A stretch of 64,000 nt of DNA from an uncultured Mollicutes bacterium (lineage in GTDB: Bacteria > Bacillota_I > Bacilli_A > RFN20 > CAG-826), in NCBI GenBank assembly GCA_900545015.1, contig UQXJ01000002.1, positions 26,079 to 90,078 of the forward strand, written 5' to 3'. Below, piece by piece: positions 1 to 8,050 of the stretch. The position numbers and the translations under genes were made by a program. Within the stretch, counting starts at the first letter, position 1, and every line of letters starts with the position of its first letter. The notes beneath the pieces were generated by a model. It did no database searches and was not told where the DNA came from. It saw only the letters and a list, made by a program, of their open reading frames with translations.

Positions 1-50
1 AATTATTACTATTATTTTAGTAATAAGATACAAAATTAAAGATAAGAAAA

Positions 51-596
51 CTAAGAAATCTTTTGAATCTGATTAAATGTAAATTCAACCATTTGTTCAA
101 TTGGTTCTTTCTTTCCTGATCTAGACCAAGCAACAATTGTTGAAAAAAGAATAGAAAATTTATTTATAAAACGATATCTAATTTCAGAATTTAATAACTC
201 TGAATATTTTTGAGAACTTGATAGCAAGGAAAATACTTTACTAAGATAAATATAGGAATTTTCTCTAAAATTATTTGATGAAAAAACAGGATTTTCGACA
301 TATAAATCAAAAGCAAAGCGAATAATTTTCTTTCTTGCTTCGATATTTTCTTGATTTTTAATGATAGGATAGAAATTGCGATCAAAGATTTCTATTAAAC
401 CTTTTGCGCACTCCGTTAAAACATCATCAATAGAAGAAAAATTTCTATAGTAACTAGCTCTAGAAATATTTGCTTTTTTAACTAAATCAACAACTGTAAT
501 TTCTAGATATGGTTTTTCTCTTAATAAGCTTAGAAAGGCAGCACAAATTTTCTTCTTTGCAGAGTCTTCTTTTTTAACTATTAATCTTTCGTTCAT
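51..596 (-). CDS. TetR/AcrR family transcriptional regulator
   Basis: A 181-residue DNA-binding repressor of the TetR type. The N-terminal 60 residues form the family's helix-turn-helix: a basic start, a helix ending in LLREKPYLEITVVDLVKKA, then the recognition part NISRASYYRNF followed by SSIDDVL, which is a typical TetR_N layout. The rest is a helical ligand/dimer domain with no recognisable specificity. Its ATG lies inside the TGA of the upstream zinc-ribbon membrane protein gene (ATGA overlap), so the two are translationally coupled and probably share one leaderless promoter. Such regulators often control a neighbouring membrane protein, but the ligand and target are unknown. Family call is firm; function beyond that is not visible. 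Confidence 0.88.
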   Translation of the reverse strand: MNERLIVKKEDSAKKKICAAFLSLLREKPYLEITVVDLVKKANISRASYYRNFSSIDDVLTECAKGLIEIFDRNFYPIIKNQENIEARKKIIRFAFDLYVENPVFSSNNFRENSYIYLSKVFSLLSSSQKYSELLNSEIRYRFINKFSILFSTIVAWSRSGKKEPIEQMVEFTFNQIQKIS

Positions 597-997
597 TGTT
601 TCTTACCACATGATTTGCAAAATAAGGAATCTTCATCAATTTCAGCTCCACAATATTTGCAATATTTTGTGTCTTTTAATCCTTCTTTCACGCTCTTTGA
701 ACTCTTTTTGATAGCGTCTTGATAAATTTCAGCACTGTTATCAGCAATGTTTTTTAAATCTTTTTTATTTTCAGATTGAATCGCAAGTGATAACTTAATC
801 ATGAACTTAATCATTAATGGCATCATGGATACGAAGAATAAGAATGCTCCGCCTGAAGTGAGCCCAATTCCTAACATAAAAGTTCTTTGAAATTCATCTT
901 CGCTAGTTGTGATAAAAACAACACCAGTGATTATAAGGCCGATACTAATTAGCATTAAAATTGAAAATGCTATTCTAATAAATTTTGTGTTTTTCAT
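593..997 (-). CDS. Two-TM membrane protein with C-terminal zinc ribbon
   Basis: A 134-residue protein with two hydrophobic segments (about residues 8-30 and 38-62), an amphipathic linker, and a C-terminal zinc ribbon built from CKYCG and CKSCG pairs spaced 12 residues apart. Ribbons of this kind are common at the ends of small Firmicutes membrane proteins of unknown role. It is the first gene of a two-gene unit with the TetR regulator. A TAAAAT box ends six bases before the ATG, so the transcript is probably leaderless. The product is visible as a membrane-tethered zinc-ribbon protein; its partner is unknown. Confidence 0.8.
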   Translation of the reverse strand: MKNTKFIRIAFSILMLISIGLIITGVVFITTSEDEFQRTFMLGIGLTSGGAFLFFVSMMPLMIKFMIKLSLAIQSENKKDLKNIADNSAEIYQDAIKKSSKSVKEGLKDTKYCKYCGAEIDEDSLFCKSCGKKQ

Positions 998-1003
998 AAT
1001 TGA

Positions 1004-1009
1004 ATTTTA
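1004..1009 (-). promoter_or_regulatory. -10 box of leaderless promoter for the zinc-ribbon/TetR unit
   Basis: TAAAAT on the minus strand, six bases before the ATG at 997. No convincing -35 hexamer. The spacing puts transcription start at or next to the A of the start codon, as at several other genes in this window. Confidence 0.5.
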
Positions 1010-1097
1010 GCATATTGATAGTGTATATAAAATATTTTTTATAATGCCTTTTTTATTATTGTATTGAGTATATAATTTGGAAAATCATATAGCGATT

Positions 1098-1143
1098 AAT
1101 ATGGATTTCATATAAAGTTTTATATGGATTTATATATAAAAGT
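1098..1143. repeat. Two imperfect 23-bp tandem repeats
   Basis: ATATGGATTT occurs at 1099 and again at 1122, followed each time by a CATATAAA/ATATATAAA-like run, giving two adjacent units of 23 bp. The array lies in the 270-base divergent spacer between the zinc-ribbon gene and the small-peptide pair, upstream of the -35 box at 1233. It could be an operator for the neighbouring TetR protein; that is inference. Confidence 0.45.
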
Positions 1144-1232
1144 GCCTAAAAAAATTAAAAATCTCCAATTGTAGGGGTTTTTGGACTTAAAATTTCACTA
1201 AATTTTCTCAAAAATCGATATTTTAAATTTAA

Positions 1233-1261
1233 TTTACATGTTCTTTTAAATCAATTATAAT
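1233..1261 (+). promoter_or_regulatory. Promoter of the small membrane peptide pair (leaderless)
   Basis: TTTACA (1233-1238), a 17-base spacer and TATAAT (1256-1261), then only six bases (GAAAAT) to the ATG at 1268. This is a near-consensus sigma-A promoter whose start point should fall on or beside the start codon. Confidence 0.72.
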
Positions 1262-1267
1262 GAAAAT

Positions 1268-1432
1268 ATGAAAGACATCTTAAGAATTTTTGACGTTATA
1301 GCTGAGCCTTCAAATACTAATGATGGTCTTGCTGAACCTTGGGTTTACGTTTTAATAATCGTTCTTACAACAGTAGTTCTTGTTGGACTTGCTGTTTTCT
1401 TTTATTTTATATGTAAAAGGAGGAAAAAATAA
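1268..1432 (+). CDS. Small single-TM peptide (54 aa), first of a coupled pair
   Basis: A 54-residue open frame starting MKDILRIFDVIAEPS, with one membrane helix (about residues 26-49) and a positively charged tail CKRRKK. The strong promoter directly in front, the consensus Shine-Dalgarno at its 3' end serving the next gene, and the stop/start overlap (TAATG) make it a real gene despite its size. Topology is probably N-out/C-in by the positive-inside rule. It shares start style (a FDV motif near the N-terminus), length class and membrane layout with the following peptide. I do not recognise the family; a two-peptide membrane factor, toxin or regulator of the adjacent MFS transporter are all possible. 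Confidence 0.65.
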   Translation: MKDILRIFDVIAEPSNTNDGLAEPWVYVLIIVLTTVVLVGLAVFFYFICKRRKK

Positions 1433-1566
1433 TGAACGTTTTTGATGTTGCAAGTGGTCCAGTAATTGGAGCTGTCGTAGCTGTTTTTATTGCTATTGTT
1501 GCTGCTATTGGTTTAATTGTTTTAGCAATTGTTTTATTAATAAAATCAAATAAAAAGAAAAAGTAA
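1432..1566 (+). CDS. Small single-TM peptide (44 aa), second of a coupled pair
   Basis: A 44-residue open frame starting MNVFDVASG. It has one long Ala/Val/Ile helix (about residues 11-37) rich in small residues and ends in KSNKKKK. AAAGGAGG lies six bases before its ATG, and the ATG overlaps the stop of the previous peptide by one base. The helix and lysine tail resemble two-component membrane peptides or small transporter regulators, but no family is recognised. Its last 21 bases overlap the 3' end of the convergent gene on the other strand. Confidence 0.62.
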   Translation: MNVFDVASGPVIGAVVAVFIAIVAAIGLIVLAIVLLIKSNKKKK

Positions 1567-1890
1567 ATAAATCAAGGGACTTCCTATAAGGAAGCTTGAA
1601 AGATTGGCTATAAGTGAATAAAGCCAATTTTTATTATCCTTAATAATTAAATCATATAAAAACCATTCAATTAAAAAGACTAGTATCTCGCCAATTATTA
1701 AAAGAAAAATATATAGCCAAGTGGTATTTATAAAAGATAGAAGTGAATTTAATAATAAATTTGTTAATAAATTGATAATTAAAGAAAACCAAAGTCTTTT
1801 ATCTCTTACTTTTAGTAGAAAAAGTACTACTAATTCAATGATCATAGTAAGAAGAACACATTCAATTAATTCAGTTATTTCTCGTATCAT
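1546..1890 (-). CDS. Hypothetical four-TM membrane protein (114 aa)
   Basis: Almost entirely hydrophobic, with about four membrane helices separated by short charged loops (KVRDKR, KDNKN). Its start overlaps the end of the upstream MFS gene by 20 bases, so it is probably translated together with that transporter and may be an accessory subunit. There are no motifs that point to a reaction. Small proteins of this shape occur beside transporters in many low-GC bacteria; the link here rests only on the overlap. Confidence 0.6.
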   Translation of the reverse strand: MIREITELIECVLLTMIIELVVLFLLKVRDKRLWFSLIINLLTNLLLNSLLSFINTTWLYIFLLIIGEILVFLIEWFLYDLIIKDNKNWLYSLIANLSSFLIGSPLIYLLFLFI

Positions 1891-3001
1891 TTTTTATTTT
1901 TCCTTTTAATATATAAACTATTAAAAGTGATAATCCAGTTAAAAAGCAAATAAGTGGAACAACAATAACGTGTGAAACGGAATGTTTTAATATTGAACCT
2001 AATAAGAATCCAGGAATTAAAAATCCTGCAGCTAGTCCAAAAGCAAATCCTTCTTTATTTGGGAAAATTTTTCTTAAAGCATCTAAAGTTAAAGGCATTA
2101 ACATATTAAAAGAGATAACAAAGATATAATCTAAATAACTAATTGATAAGAAAAACGATAAAACAGTAGATAAAATTGTCGATATTATAATAAGAAAATA
2201 AGGACCAGCTAAATCTAAAATAATTCCGCCAATTGCTTTGCCAACAAAAGCAGCGATTGAAAGTAATAAAAGTGCTTCCCAACTTGATAAATCATCACTC
2301 ATTTTTGCATAAAATCCTAAGAAAGATCTAACAGCAATTGCTACACAAAGTAAAACGACAATTATTATTAAAAAACTAATGTTTTTATTTTCGTAAGTTT
2401 CATAAAATAGTAGTTCAGGCTCTTCTTTACTAAATAAATATAAAAAGCTTAATACTATTGCTAACGTAACGGCACCAAGGATTATAAAAATTTGATAAAA
2501 AGTAGTTAGCGGTATATTTCCCATCATTGAAGCAATTCCAATTCCTATTGCTCCAGTTGAAACAAAAATTCCTCCTGGGGTAGCTTTTGTTGATACTAAT
2601 AATGATTCTTTTCCACCAATTACATGGAATAAAGCATTACTTGAACCTAATAAAATTGTTGAAATGAAAACTGGTGTTAGAAAACTACTAAATTCAATTG
2701 AAAAAACTAATGAAGTAAAGCCTAAGGTTAAAATACCAATTGATAATATCGTTAATGCTTTTAATGTTGATCTTAGTTTTTCTTGCTTAATTTTATCAAC
2801 AAGGAAACCAAAAAATGGTTGAAGCAAAAAAGCTGTACAATTATAAACTAAGAAAATGTATTCAAAATATTCAAAATCAATTCTATCTGCAGTGTAAGCC
2901 ATTATTATGCTTCCAGCACTAATAAGATCTACTAAAAGATGAAGTAAACTTACGATAATTAAATTTTTGCTTAATAACTTTTTCATATTTTCTAAATTCA
3001 T
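1871..3001 (-). CDS. Major facilitator superfamily transporter
   Basis: A 376-residue protein with about 11-12 hydrophobic helices and a charged loop GFLVDKIKQEKLR after the second helix, which fits the MFS cytoplasmic loop 2-3 motif (G-x-x-x-D-K). Small-residue motifs such as GSSNALFHVIGGKES lie in the middle. The length fits a compact MFS permease. Substrate is not evident from sequence; the overall pattern recalls the fosmidomycin-resistance/sugar-phosphate type, but this is weak. It is first in a two-gene unit with the four-TM protein. The upstream -10-like box (TATGCT) lies close to the ATG. Confidence 0.8.
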   Translation of the reverse strand: MNLENMKKLLSKNLIIVSLLHLLVDLISAGSIIMAYTADRIDFEYFEYIFLVYNCTAFLLQPFFGFLVDKIKQEKLRSTLKALTILSIGILTLGFTSLVFSIEFSSFLTPVFISTILLGSSNALFHVIGGKESLLVSTKATPGGIFVSTGAIGIGIASMMGNIPLTTFYQIFIILGAVTLAIVLSFLYLFSKEEPELLFYETYENKNISFLIIIVVLLCVAIAVRSFLGFYAKMSDDLSSWEALLLLSIAAFVGKAIGGIILDLAGPYFLIIISTILSTVLSFFLSISYLDYIFVISFNMLMPLTLDALRKIFPNKEGFAFGLAAGFLIPGFLLGSILKHSVSHVIVVPLICFLTGLSLLIVYILKGKIKNDTRNN

Positions 3002-3066
3002 TTTAACAAATAAGCATAATTCATAAAGAAAATAATGATTTTTATAGAAAAAAAGGCAAAAAAATA

Positions 3067-3090
3067 AGATGGATTAACCATCTCGTATTT
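3067..3090 (-). terminator. Rho-independent terminator of tRNA-Arg
   Basis: On the minus strand AGATGG-TTAA-TCCATCT forms a six-pair hairpin followed by a run of T, directly after the tRNA. Confidence 0.65.
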
Positions 3091-3100
3091 TTAAATTTAT

Positions 3101-3177
3101 TGGTGACCCTGAGGCGACTCGAACGCCTGACCCACAGCTTAGAAGGCTGTTGCTCTATCCAACTGAGCTACAGGGCC
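3101..3177 (-). tRNA. tRNA-Arg (anticodon TCT)
   Basis: A 77-base cloverleaf on the minus strand. Acceptor arms GGCCCTG and CAGGGTC pair, the D-arm starts GCTC, the anticodon stem ACAGC/GCTGT encloses the loop CTTCTAA (anticodon TCT), the T-arm has GTTCGAGTC, and CCA is encoded. It reads AGA, the dominant arginine codon in this AT-rich genome. Confidence 0.95.
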
Positions 3178-3308
3178 AACGTGAGTATTAATATATCACT
3201 ATTATCGAGGTCTGACAAGATATAAAGTTTAAAAAATAAGAATAATTTTCACCTATAATTCTTAAATATCAATATAAAATTTGGTAAAATATCCTATTGG
3301 AGAAAACT

Positions 3309-4691
3309 ATGGATAAGAATTTAGAAAAATTGTCATTAGCTGATAGAGTTACGGCAATAAAGTTAATGACAAATAACAATATTTTATTGATTTATAAAGG
3401 TGACAATGGAGATGCGCTTTTTTATTTTGAAACAAAATCAACTTTTAAAAATTATTTACACTTTTATTCTAGAAGTGATAAAAGGATAACTTATACAACA
3501 AGCACATTGCCTTATCCATCGGTTGATATTTTTGAATATTTGATTGAAAACACAAATACGCCTTCATCAAATGTAAAAACGTTTACAGATTTTAAAGAAA
3601 AAATAGATAATAAATTAAATGAATCTGCAAAAAGAGTTAACCCTGAGTGCTTCCTTTTAGCAACTTTTGCTTATAGTTTTTTATCTTTGAATAATGATGA
3701 GAAAGAGAAAGCAATAAATTATTTTTATGATGTAGTAGTTAAAAGAGAAGGCAAGGTAAGAGATAAGCGATTTTTTTCTATCATTAGCATGATTGATGAA
3801 TGCGAATATGCTAAAACTACTTTTATTAAAAAACATGGTGGTGATAATTTTTATGATTTAAGAAGCGATTTTTCTATAAGTGAGTTTAACAACCTTACAA
3901 AAACACAATTCTATTTTGATCTGATGGTAAGAAAATGTTTTGATAATTGTGGGATGCTTCATCAGTATTATTTTGATGAAACTGATGAAAGATTTAAAAA
4001 TCTACCTTTAGATTTGTTTTATAAAGTTGCTACTAATTATCCTAATTATATTAAATTTGAATATATTTATGATAGAAATGAGTATTTTGAGAATTATGAA
4101 AAAAATAAAGAATATATCCCTTTTAAATATCTAAGCCAAGATCCTTACTATAGTTTATTTCTTAAAAAAATTAAGGAAAAATTAGGAGAAAATGCAGGAT
4201 ATCATTTTGCTATTGATGTTTTTAATAAAACCCTTTCAGTAAGTAATCTAATTAGACTTTATGAAAATTACGGAGCCGAAGAAACTGTTAATCAAAAAGT
4301 TTTAAGTTTATTAAATACGCCTAATACAAAGACCGTTTATAAGATTCTTACTAATAATAAAGTAACAAAAACAAGTTTAAATTCTCTTGATAAAAAAACA
4401 CTTAATTTGGTGGTTAAATATGCTAAAAATAGTGTAAATAAGGACGTTTTTGCGGACTTTTTGGAATCAAATATAGATAGAATTGCAAAAAGAAAAGATG
4501 GACACAAAGAAATAGTTGACTATCTTTTACTCCTTTATCAAGTATCTCCAATTGATTATCAAAAATTACTTTTAAGAAGTGATATTAAAGGCTATGCAAA
4601 TAATTCAACACGTATTAGAGAATTTATGCTTAGAGAAATGATAAATAGCAATACGTTAGATAAACTTAAGTTAAAAGAATATAAGGAGTAA
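3309..4691 (+). CDS. Unknown protein coupled to a Snf2 helicase (460 aa)
   Basis: I do not recognise this family. It is a soluble, mainly alpha-helical, lysine- and asparagine-rich protein without membrane segments or catalytic signatures. The second half (from about residue 290) looks like repeated helical hairpins (LIRLYENYG, VYKILTNN, LVVKYAKNS), which suggests a solenoid. I chose the ATG at 3309 over an upstream TTG at 3297 because GGAG (3299-3302) sits seven bases before it. Its stop is two bases from the start of the Snf2 helicase gene, whose Shine-Dalgarno lies inside this gene's end, so both are made together. A role as adaptor or substrate-recognition partner of the helicase is likely but inferred. 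Confidence 0.75.
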   Translation: MDKNLEKLSLADRVTAIKLMTNNNILLIYKGDNGDALFYFETKSTFKNYLHFYSRSDKRITYTTSTLPYPSVDIFEYLIENTNTPSSNVKTFTDFKEKIDNKLNESAKRVNPECFLLATFAYSFLSLNNDEKEKAINYFYDVVVKREGKVRDKRFFSIISMIDECEYAKTTFIKKHGGDNFYDLRSDFSISEFNNLTKTQFYFDLMVRKCFDNCGMLHQYYFDETDERFKNLPLDLFYKVATNYPNYIKFEYIYDRNEYFENYEKNKEYIPFKYLSQDPYYSLFLKKIKEKLGENAGYHFAIDVFNKTLSVSNLIRLYENYGAEETVNQKVLSLLNTPNTKTVYKILTNNKVTKTSLNSLDKKTLNLVVKYAKNSVNKDVFADFLESNIDRIAKRKDGHKEIVDYLLLLYQVSPIDYQKLLLRSDIKGYANNSTRIREFMLREMINSNTLDKLKLKEYKE

Positions 4692-4693
4692 TT

Positions 4694-7600
4694 ATGTTTT
4701 TATATCACACTAAAGAACAATTGTTTCCATCAAGTTATATTATTAATGAAACATATAGCGCTTTAAAGAAAAATGAATATACTGTAATTTTTTATTTTAA
4801 TCCTGATAATGAAACTTTAAATTATGAAGCTGTTTTAAAAGATGAATATCTTTATTCAGATCACTTTATTTATTTAAAAATCAAGATTGATATTTCTGGA
4901 AACATTCTAGAATATAAAGCTCTTAGTAAAAAAGATAAAGAAAGAGATTATAGTGATAAAAATGACAGCTATTATTATGATGAGAACGATTTTGATAATT
5001 CAAATATTCATCATTTTGCATGTTACGGTTTCTATAAATATTTATATGAAAAAGAAAATTCTTTAAATGATGAACAAAGAAAGAAGATATATGGCGACGT
5101 TTATGAAACGATTTCTAAATTCGATAAATTGAGTAAAAAAGAATTAAAAGAAAGAAAAGAAAATCGAGATAATTTCCTAGCTCTTATTGATTCAATTGCT
5201 GAAACTAAGAAGAGAACTGATTCAAACGATAAATATAAATTAATTCCTACGTTTACCTTTTTTTCAAAAGAAGATGAAGATGATCATTATTCCGATAATG
5301 AAGCGACTACTCTAAAAGCAATCAACAATGTGTTTTACGTTGATGCAAGTTATAAAATAACTAAAATTGGTGGAAAAAAAGAATATGTTGTTCGAAATAT
5401 ATTTAATTTATTAGCCTATATTGAAGAAGGAGCTAGAAATAAATACGGATTAGAGTGTGATTTTGTTCACACAATGGATGCTTTTGATGATAAAACACAA
5501 AAATTAATTGAATTACTTAATAAAAATAAAATTTTTGAAAGTGGCTATTATTTTTATAATGATATTAGTCGTTATATTCCTTATGGAAAAATTTTTGGTG
5601 ATATTATCGATATTTATGTTGATGATTCAATAATTATTAATGCTTCAAGCAAATCACTTTCATCAGGAAGAGGGATTTATAATGTTCTTCTAGGAAATGA
5701 TCTTTATGTTGCTATTGGCGATAATGGAGAAATTAAATTAAGTGATGATGTTTCACCTATAGGATTTATTTCAAACAATAAATATTATGAATTCAAAGAT
5801 GAAAATATTTTCATTCATAATATTAAAGATGAAACAAACGCTAAGGTTATTAATTTCATTTTAGAACACCCATCTTTTAATTTTGATGACGTTAAAGATA
5901 TATTCTTAAATAAATTTTTCCCACTTGTTCAAAATAATACTGAGGTTAGTGAAACTTATAAGAAAACACACAATATTAAAGCGCTAGAAATTAAATATTT
6001 TGTATATTTTGAAGACAAGAATAATACTTTAAAAGTTGAAACTAAATATCTTTATGACAATGAAGAAATTAGTAAAGAATTTGCTCTTAAAAATTCTGCT
6101 AATGAACAAACTTTATTAGGCTTCGAACTTGCTTTAAAAGATTTAAATTTTGTACCTGATGGAATAATTAGTGATGAAGATGATATTTTAAACTTCTTAA
6201 CTTCTGATTTAACTAATCTCAAGAAATTTGCAAATGTTTTATTAAGTGAAGACCTATTAAACGCAAAGGTAAAGAGAGTTGGAACATTAAATATTTCAAC
6301 AAAATACAACATGGATTGGCTTCAAGTAAATGTTGATAGTCCTGAATACACAAAAGAAGAAATAAATTCAATTATTGCTCAATATAGAGTTAAAAAGAAA
6401 TTTATTAAATTAAGAGATAACTTTGTAATTCTTGATAAAGAAGATTTAAGTGGTATTGATGATTTAGATGAAGAATTTGAACTTGATGAAAATCTTGAAT
6501 CAACTAAAGAAATCCCACTTTATGAAATCTTTAAAATCGCATCTTTTGATAAAAACTTCAATGTTTCTTATGATAAAGAAATTACAAATATCTTAAATGA
6601 AATTAAAGATTTTAAAGATTCAAAATTTGAACCAAATAAAAACTTTAAAAAATTACTCAGAAATTATCAACTTGATGCATTTAAATGGATGTCTGTTCTT
6701 AATGAACATAAACTTTCTGGCATTTTAGCAGATGATATGGGACTTGGAAAAACACTTGAAATGATTTCTTTTATTTCTTCAATTAAAGAAGAAAAACCTA
6801 TTTTAATTATTTCCCCTAAATCACTTGTTTATAACTGGGAAAATGAATTTAAAAAATGGAAGAGTGATGATAAAGTCAAAGTAATTCATGGCGATAGAGA
6901 TGTTAGAAGACAAACGATTTTAAATATTAAAAATGATAAAAAAGTTTGCTATGTTACAGCTTATGATTCTTTAAGAAACGACGTGGATTTATATAAAGAT
7001 ATTAATTTTAATTTGATAGTCCTTGATGAAGCTCAATATATTAAAAATGCTAGAGCTTTAAAAACTAGAGCTATCAAAGAACTTAAGAGTGAATCAAGGT
7101 TTGTTTTAACTGGTACTCCAATTGAAAACTCATTAACTGATATGTGGTCAATTTTTGATTTCTTAATGCCTGGATATTTATTAAGCCATGATAAATTTAA
7201 AACAACATTTGAAAATGCAATTATGAATCAAAAAGATGATCCGCTTGCTGAAAAAAGACTTAAAGCAAGAATTACGCCATTTATTTTAAGACGTGTTAAA
7301 GAAGATGTTTTAAAAGATTTACCACCTAAAGTTACTACAAATTATTTAGTTGAATTAAATACAACTCAAAATGCTCTCTATCAATCTTACCTTCAAAATG
7401 CTAGAATTTCACAGGCCGAAAATCCTGATAATAAACTTTCTATTTTAAAGGAATTAACTCGATTAAGGCAAATTTGTATTGACCCATCAATGTTCCTTGA
7501 AAATTATGAGGATGATAGTGAGAAAATGTTAAGTGCTATTAATTTAATAAATGAAGCTATTATTAATGGACACAAAGTATTATTATTTTCTTCGTTTACA

Positions 7601-8029
7601 AAATGCCTAGAGCATTTAAGAAGCTATTTATTAGAGGATTCAATTGAGTCTTATTACATTTGTGGAGACACTCCAGCGAAAGAAAGATTAAGGATTTGCG
7701 AGGATTTTAATACAAAACCTGATATAAAAGTCTGTTTAATTTCCTTAAAAGCTGGTGGAACTGGACTTAATTTAACTGGCGCTGATTTTATTATTCATCT
7801 TGATCCTTGGTGGAATATTGCTGCTGAAAATCAAGCAAGTGATAGAGCACATAGAATCGGACAAACTCGTCCAGTTACTGTAATGAAATTAGTTGCAAAA
7901 GGAACGATTGAAGAAAAAGTTATTGAACTACAAAACAAAAAGAAAGATTTAATGGATAATTTCATTGGAAATGGAGAAAAAGGCGCTTCATTTTTATCCA
8001 ATGATGATATAAAATTTTTACTCTCGTAA
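4694..8029 (+). CDS. Snf2/SWI2-family helicase-like ATPase
   Basis: An 1111-residue protein. The C-terminal half (about residues 655-1111) is a complete Snf2 ATPase: motif I DDMGLGKT with Lys686, DEAQ at 778-781, LTGTPIEN, then the second RecA fold with SLKAGGTGLNLTGAD and the QASDRAHRIGQ arginine-finger motif. The long N-terminal part (1-640) fits the bacterial SNF2-associated region but is very Asp/Glu/Lys-rich and lacks the Cys-rich SWIM finger usually found at the start of Firmicutes homologues. These enzymes translocate on double-stranded DNA and remodel protein-DNA complexes. It forms a tight pair with the unknown gene upstream, which may replace the missing N-terminal module. Confidence 0.92.
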   Translation: MFLYHTKEQLFPSSYIINETYSALKKNEYTVIFYFNPDNETLNYEAVLKDEYLYSDHFIYLKIKIDISGNILEYKALSKKDKERDYSDKNDSYYYDENDFDNSNIHHFACYGFYKYLYEKENSLNDEQRKKIYGDVYETISKFDKLSKKELKERKENRDNFLALIDSIAETKKRTDSNDKYKLIPTFTFFSKEDEDDHYSDNEATTLKAINNVFYVDASYKITKIGGKKEYVVRNIFNLLAYIEEGARNKYGLECDFVHTMDAFDDKTQKLIELLNKNKIFESGYYFYNDISRYIPYGKIFGDIIDIYVDDSIIINASSKSLSSGRGIYNVLLGNDLYVAIGDNGEIKLSDDVSPIGFISNNKYYEFKDENIFIHNIKDETNAKVINFILEHPSFNFDDVKDIFLNKFFPLVQNNTEVSETYKKTHNIKALEIKYFVYFEDKNNTLKVETKYLYDNEEISKEFALKNSANEQTLLGFELALKDLNFVPDGIISDEDDILNFLTSDLTNLKKFANVLLSEDLLNAKVKRVGTLNISTKYNMDWLQVNVDSPEYTKEEINSIIAQYRVKKKFIKLRDNFVILDKEDLSGIDDLDEEFELDENLESTKEIPLYEIFKIASFDKNFNVSYDKEITNILNEIKDFKDSKFEPNKNFKKLLRNYQLDAFKWMSVLNEHKLSGILADDMGLGKTLEMISFISSIKEEKPILIISPKSLVYNWENEFKKWKSDDKVKVIHGDRDVRRQTILNIKNDKKVCYVTAYDSLRNDVDLYKDINFNLIVLDEAQYIKNARALKTRAIKELKSESRFVLTGTPIENSLTDMWSIFDFLMPGYLLSHDKFKTTFENAIMNQKDDPLAEKRLKARITPFILRRVKEDVLKDLPPKVTTNYLVELNTTQNALYQSYLQNARISQAENPDNKLSILKELTRLRQICIDPSMFLENYEDDSEKMLSAINLINEAIINGHKVLLFSSFTKCLEHLRSYLLEDSIESYYICGDTPAKERLRICEDFNTKPDIKVCLISLKAGGTGLNLTGADFIIHLDPWWNIAAENQASDRAHRIGQTRPVTVMKLVAKGTIEEKVIELQNKKKDLMDNFIGNGEKGASFLSNDDIKFLLS

Positions 8030-8050
8030 AAATATAAAAAGGAGAAACCT

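Noticed and set aside
1721..1909. 62-residue plus-strand frame
   Set aside because: Overlaps two membrane protein genes on the other strand and has no start signals.
3297..3308. TTG start for the Snf2 partner gene
   Set aside because: The ATG at 3309 has GGAG at good distance; the TTG would lie at the very transcript start.
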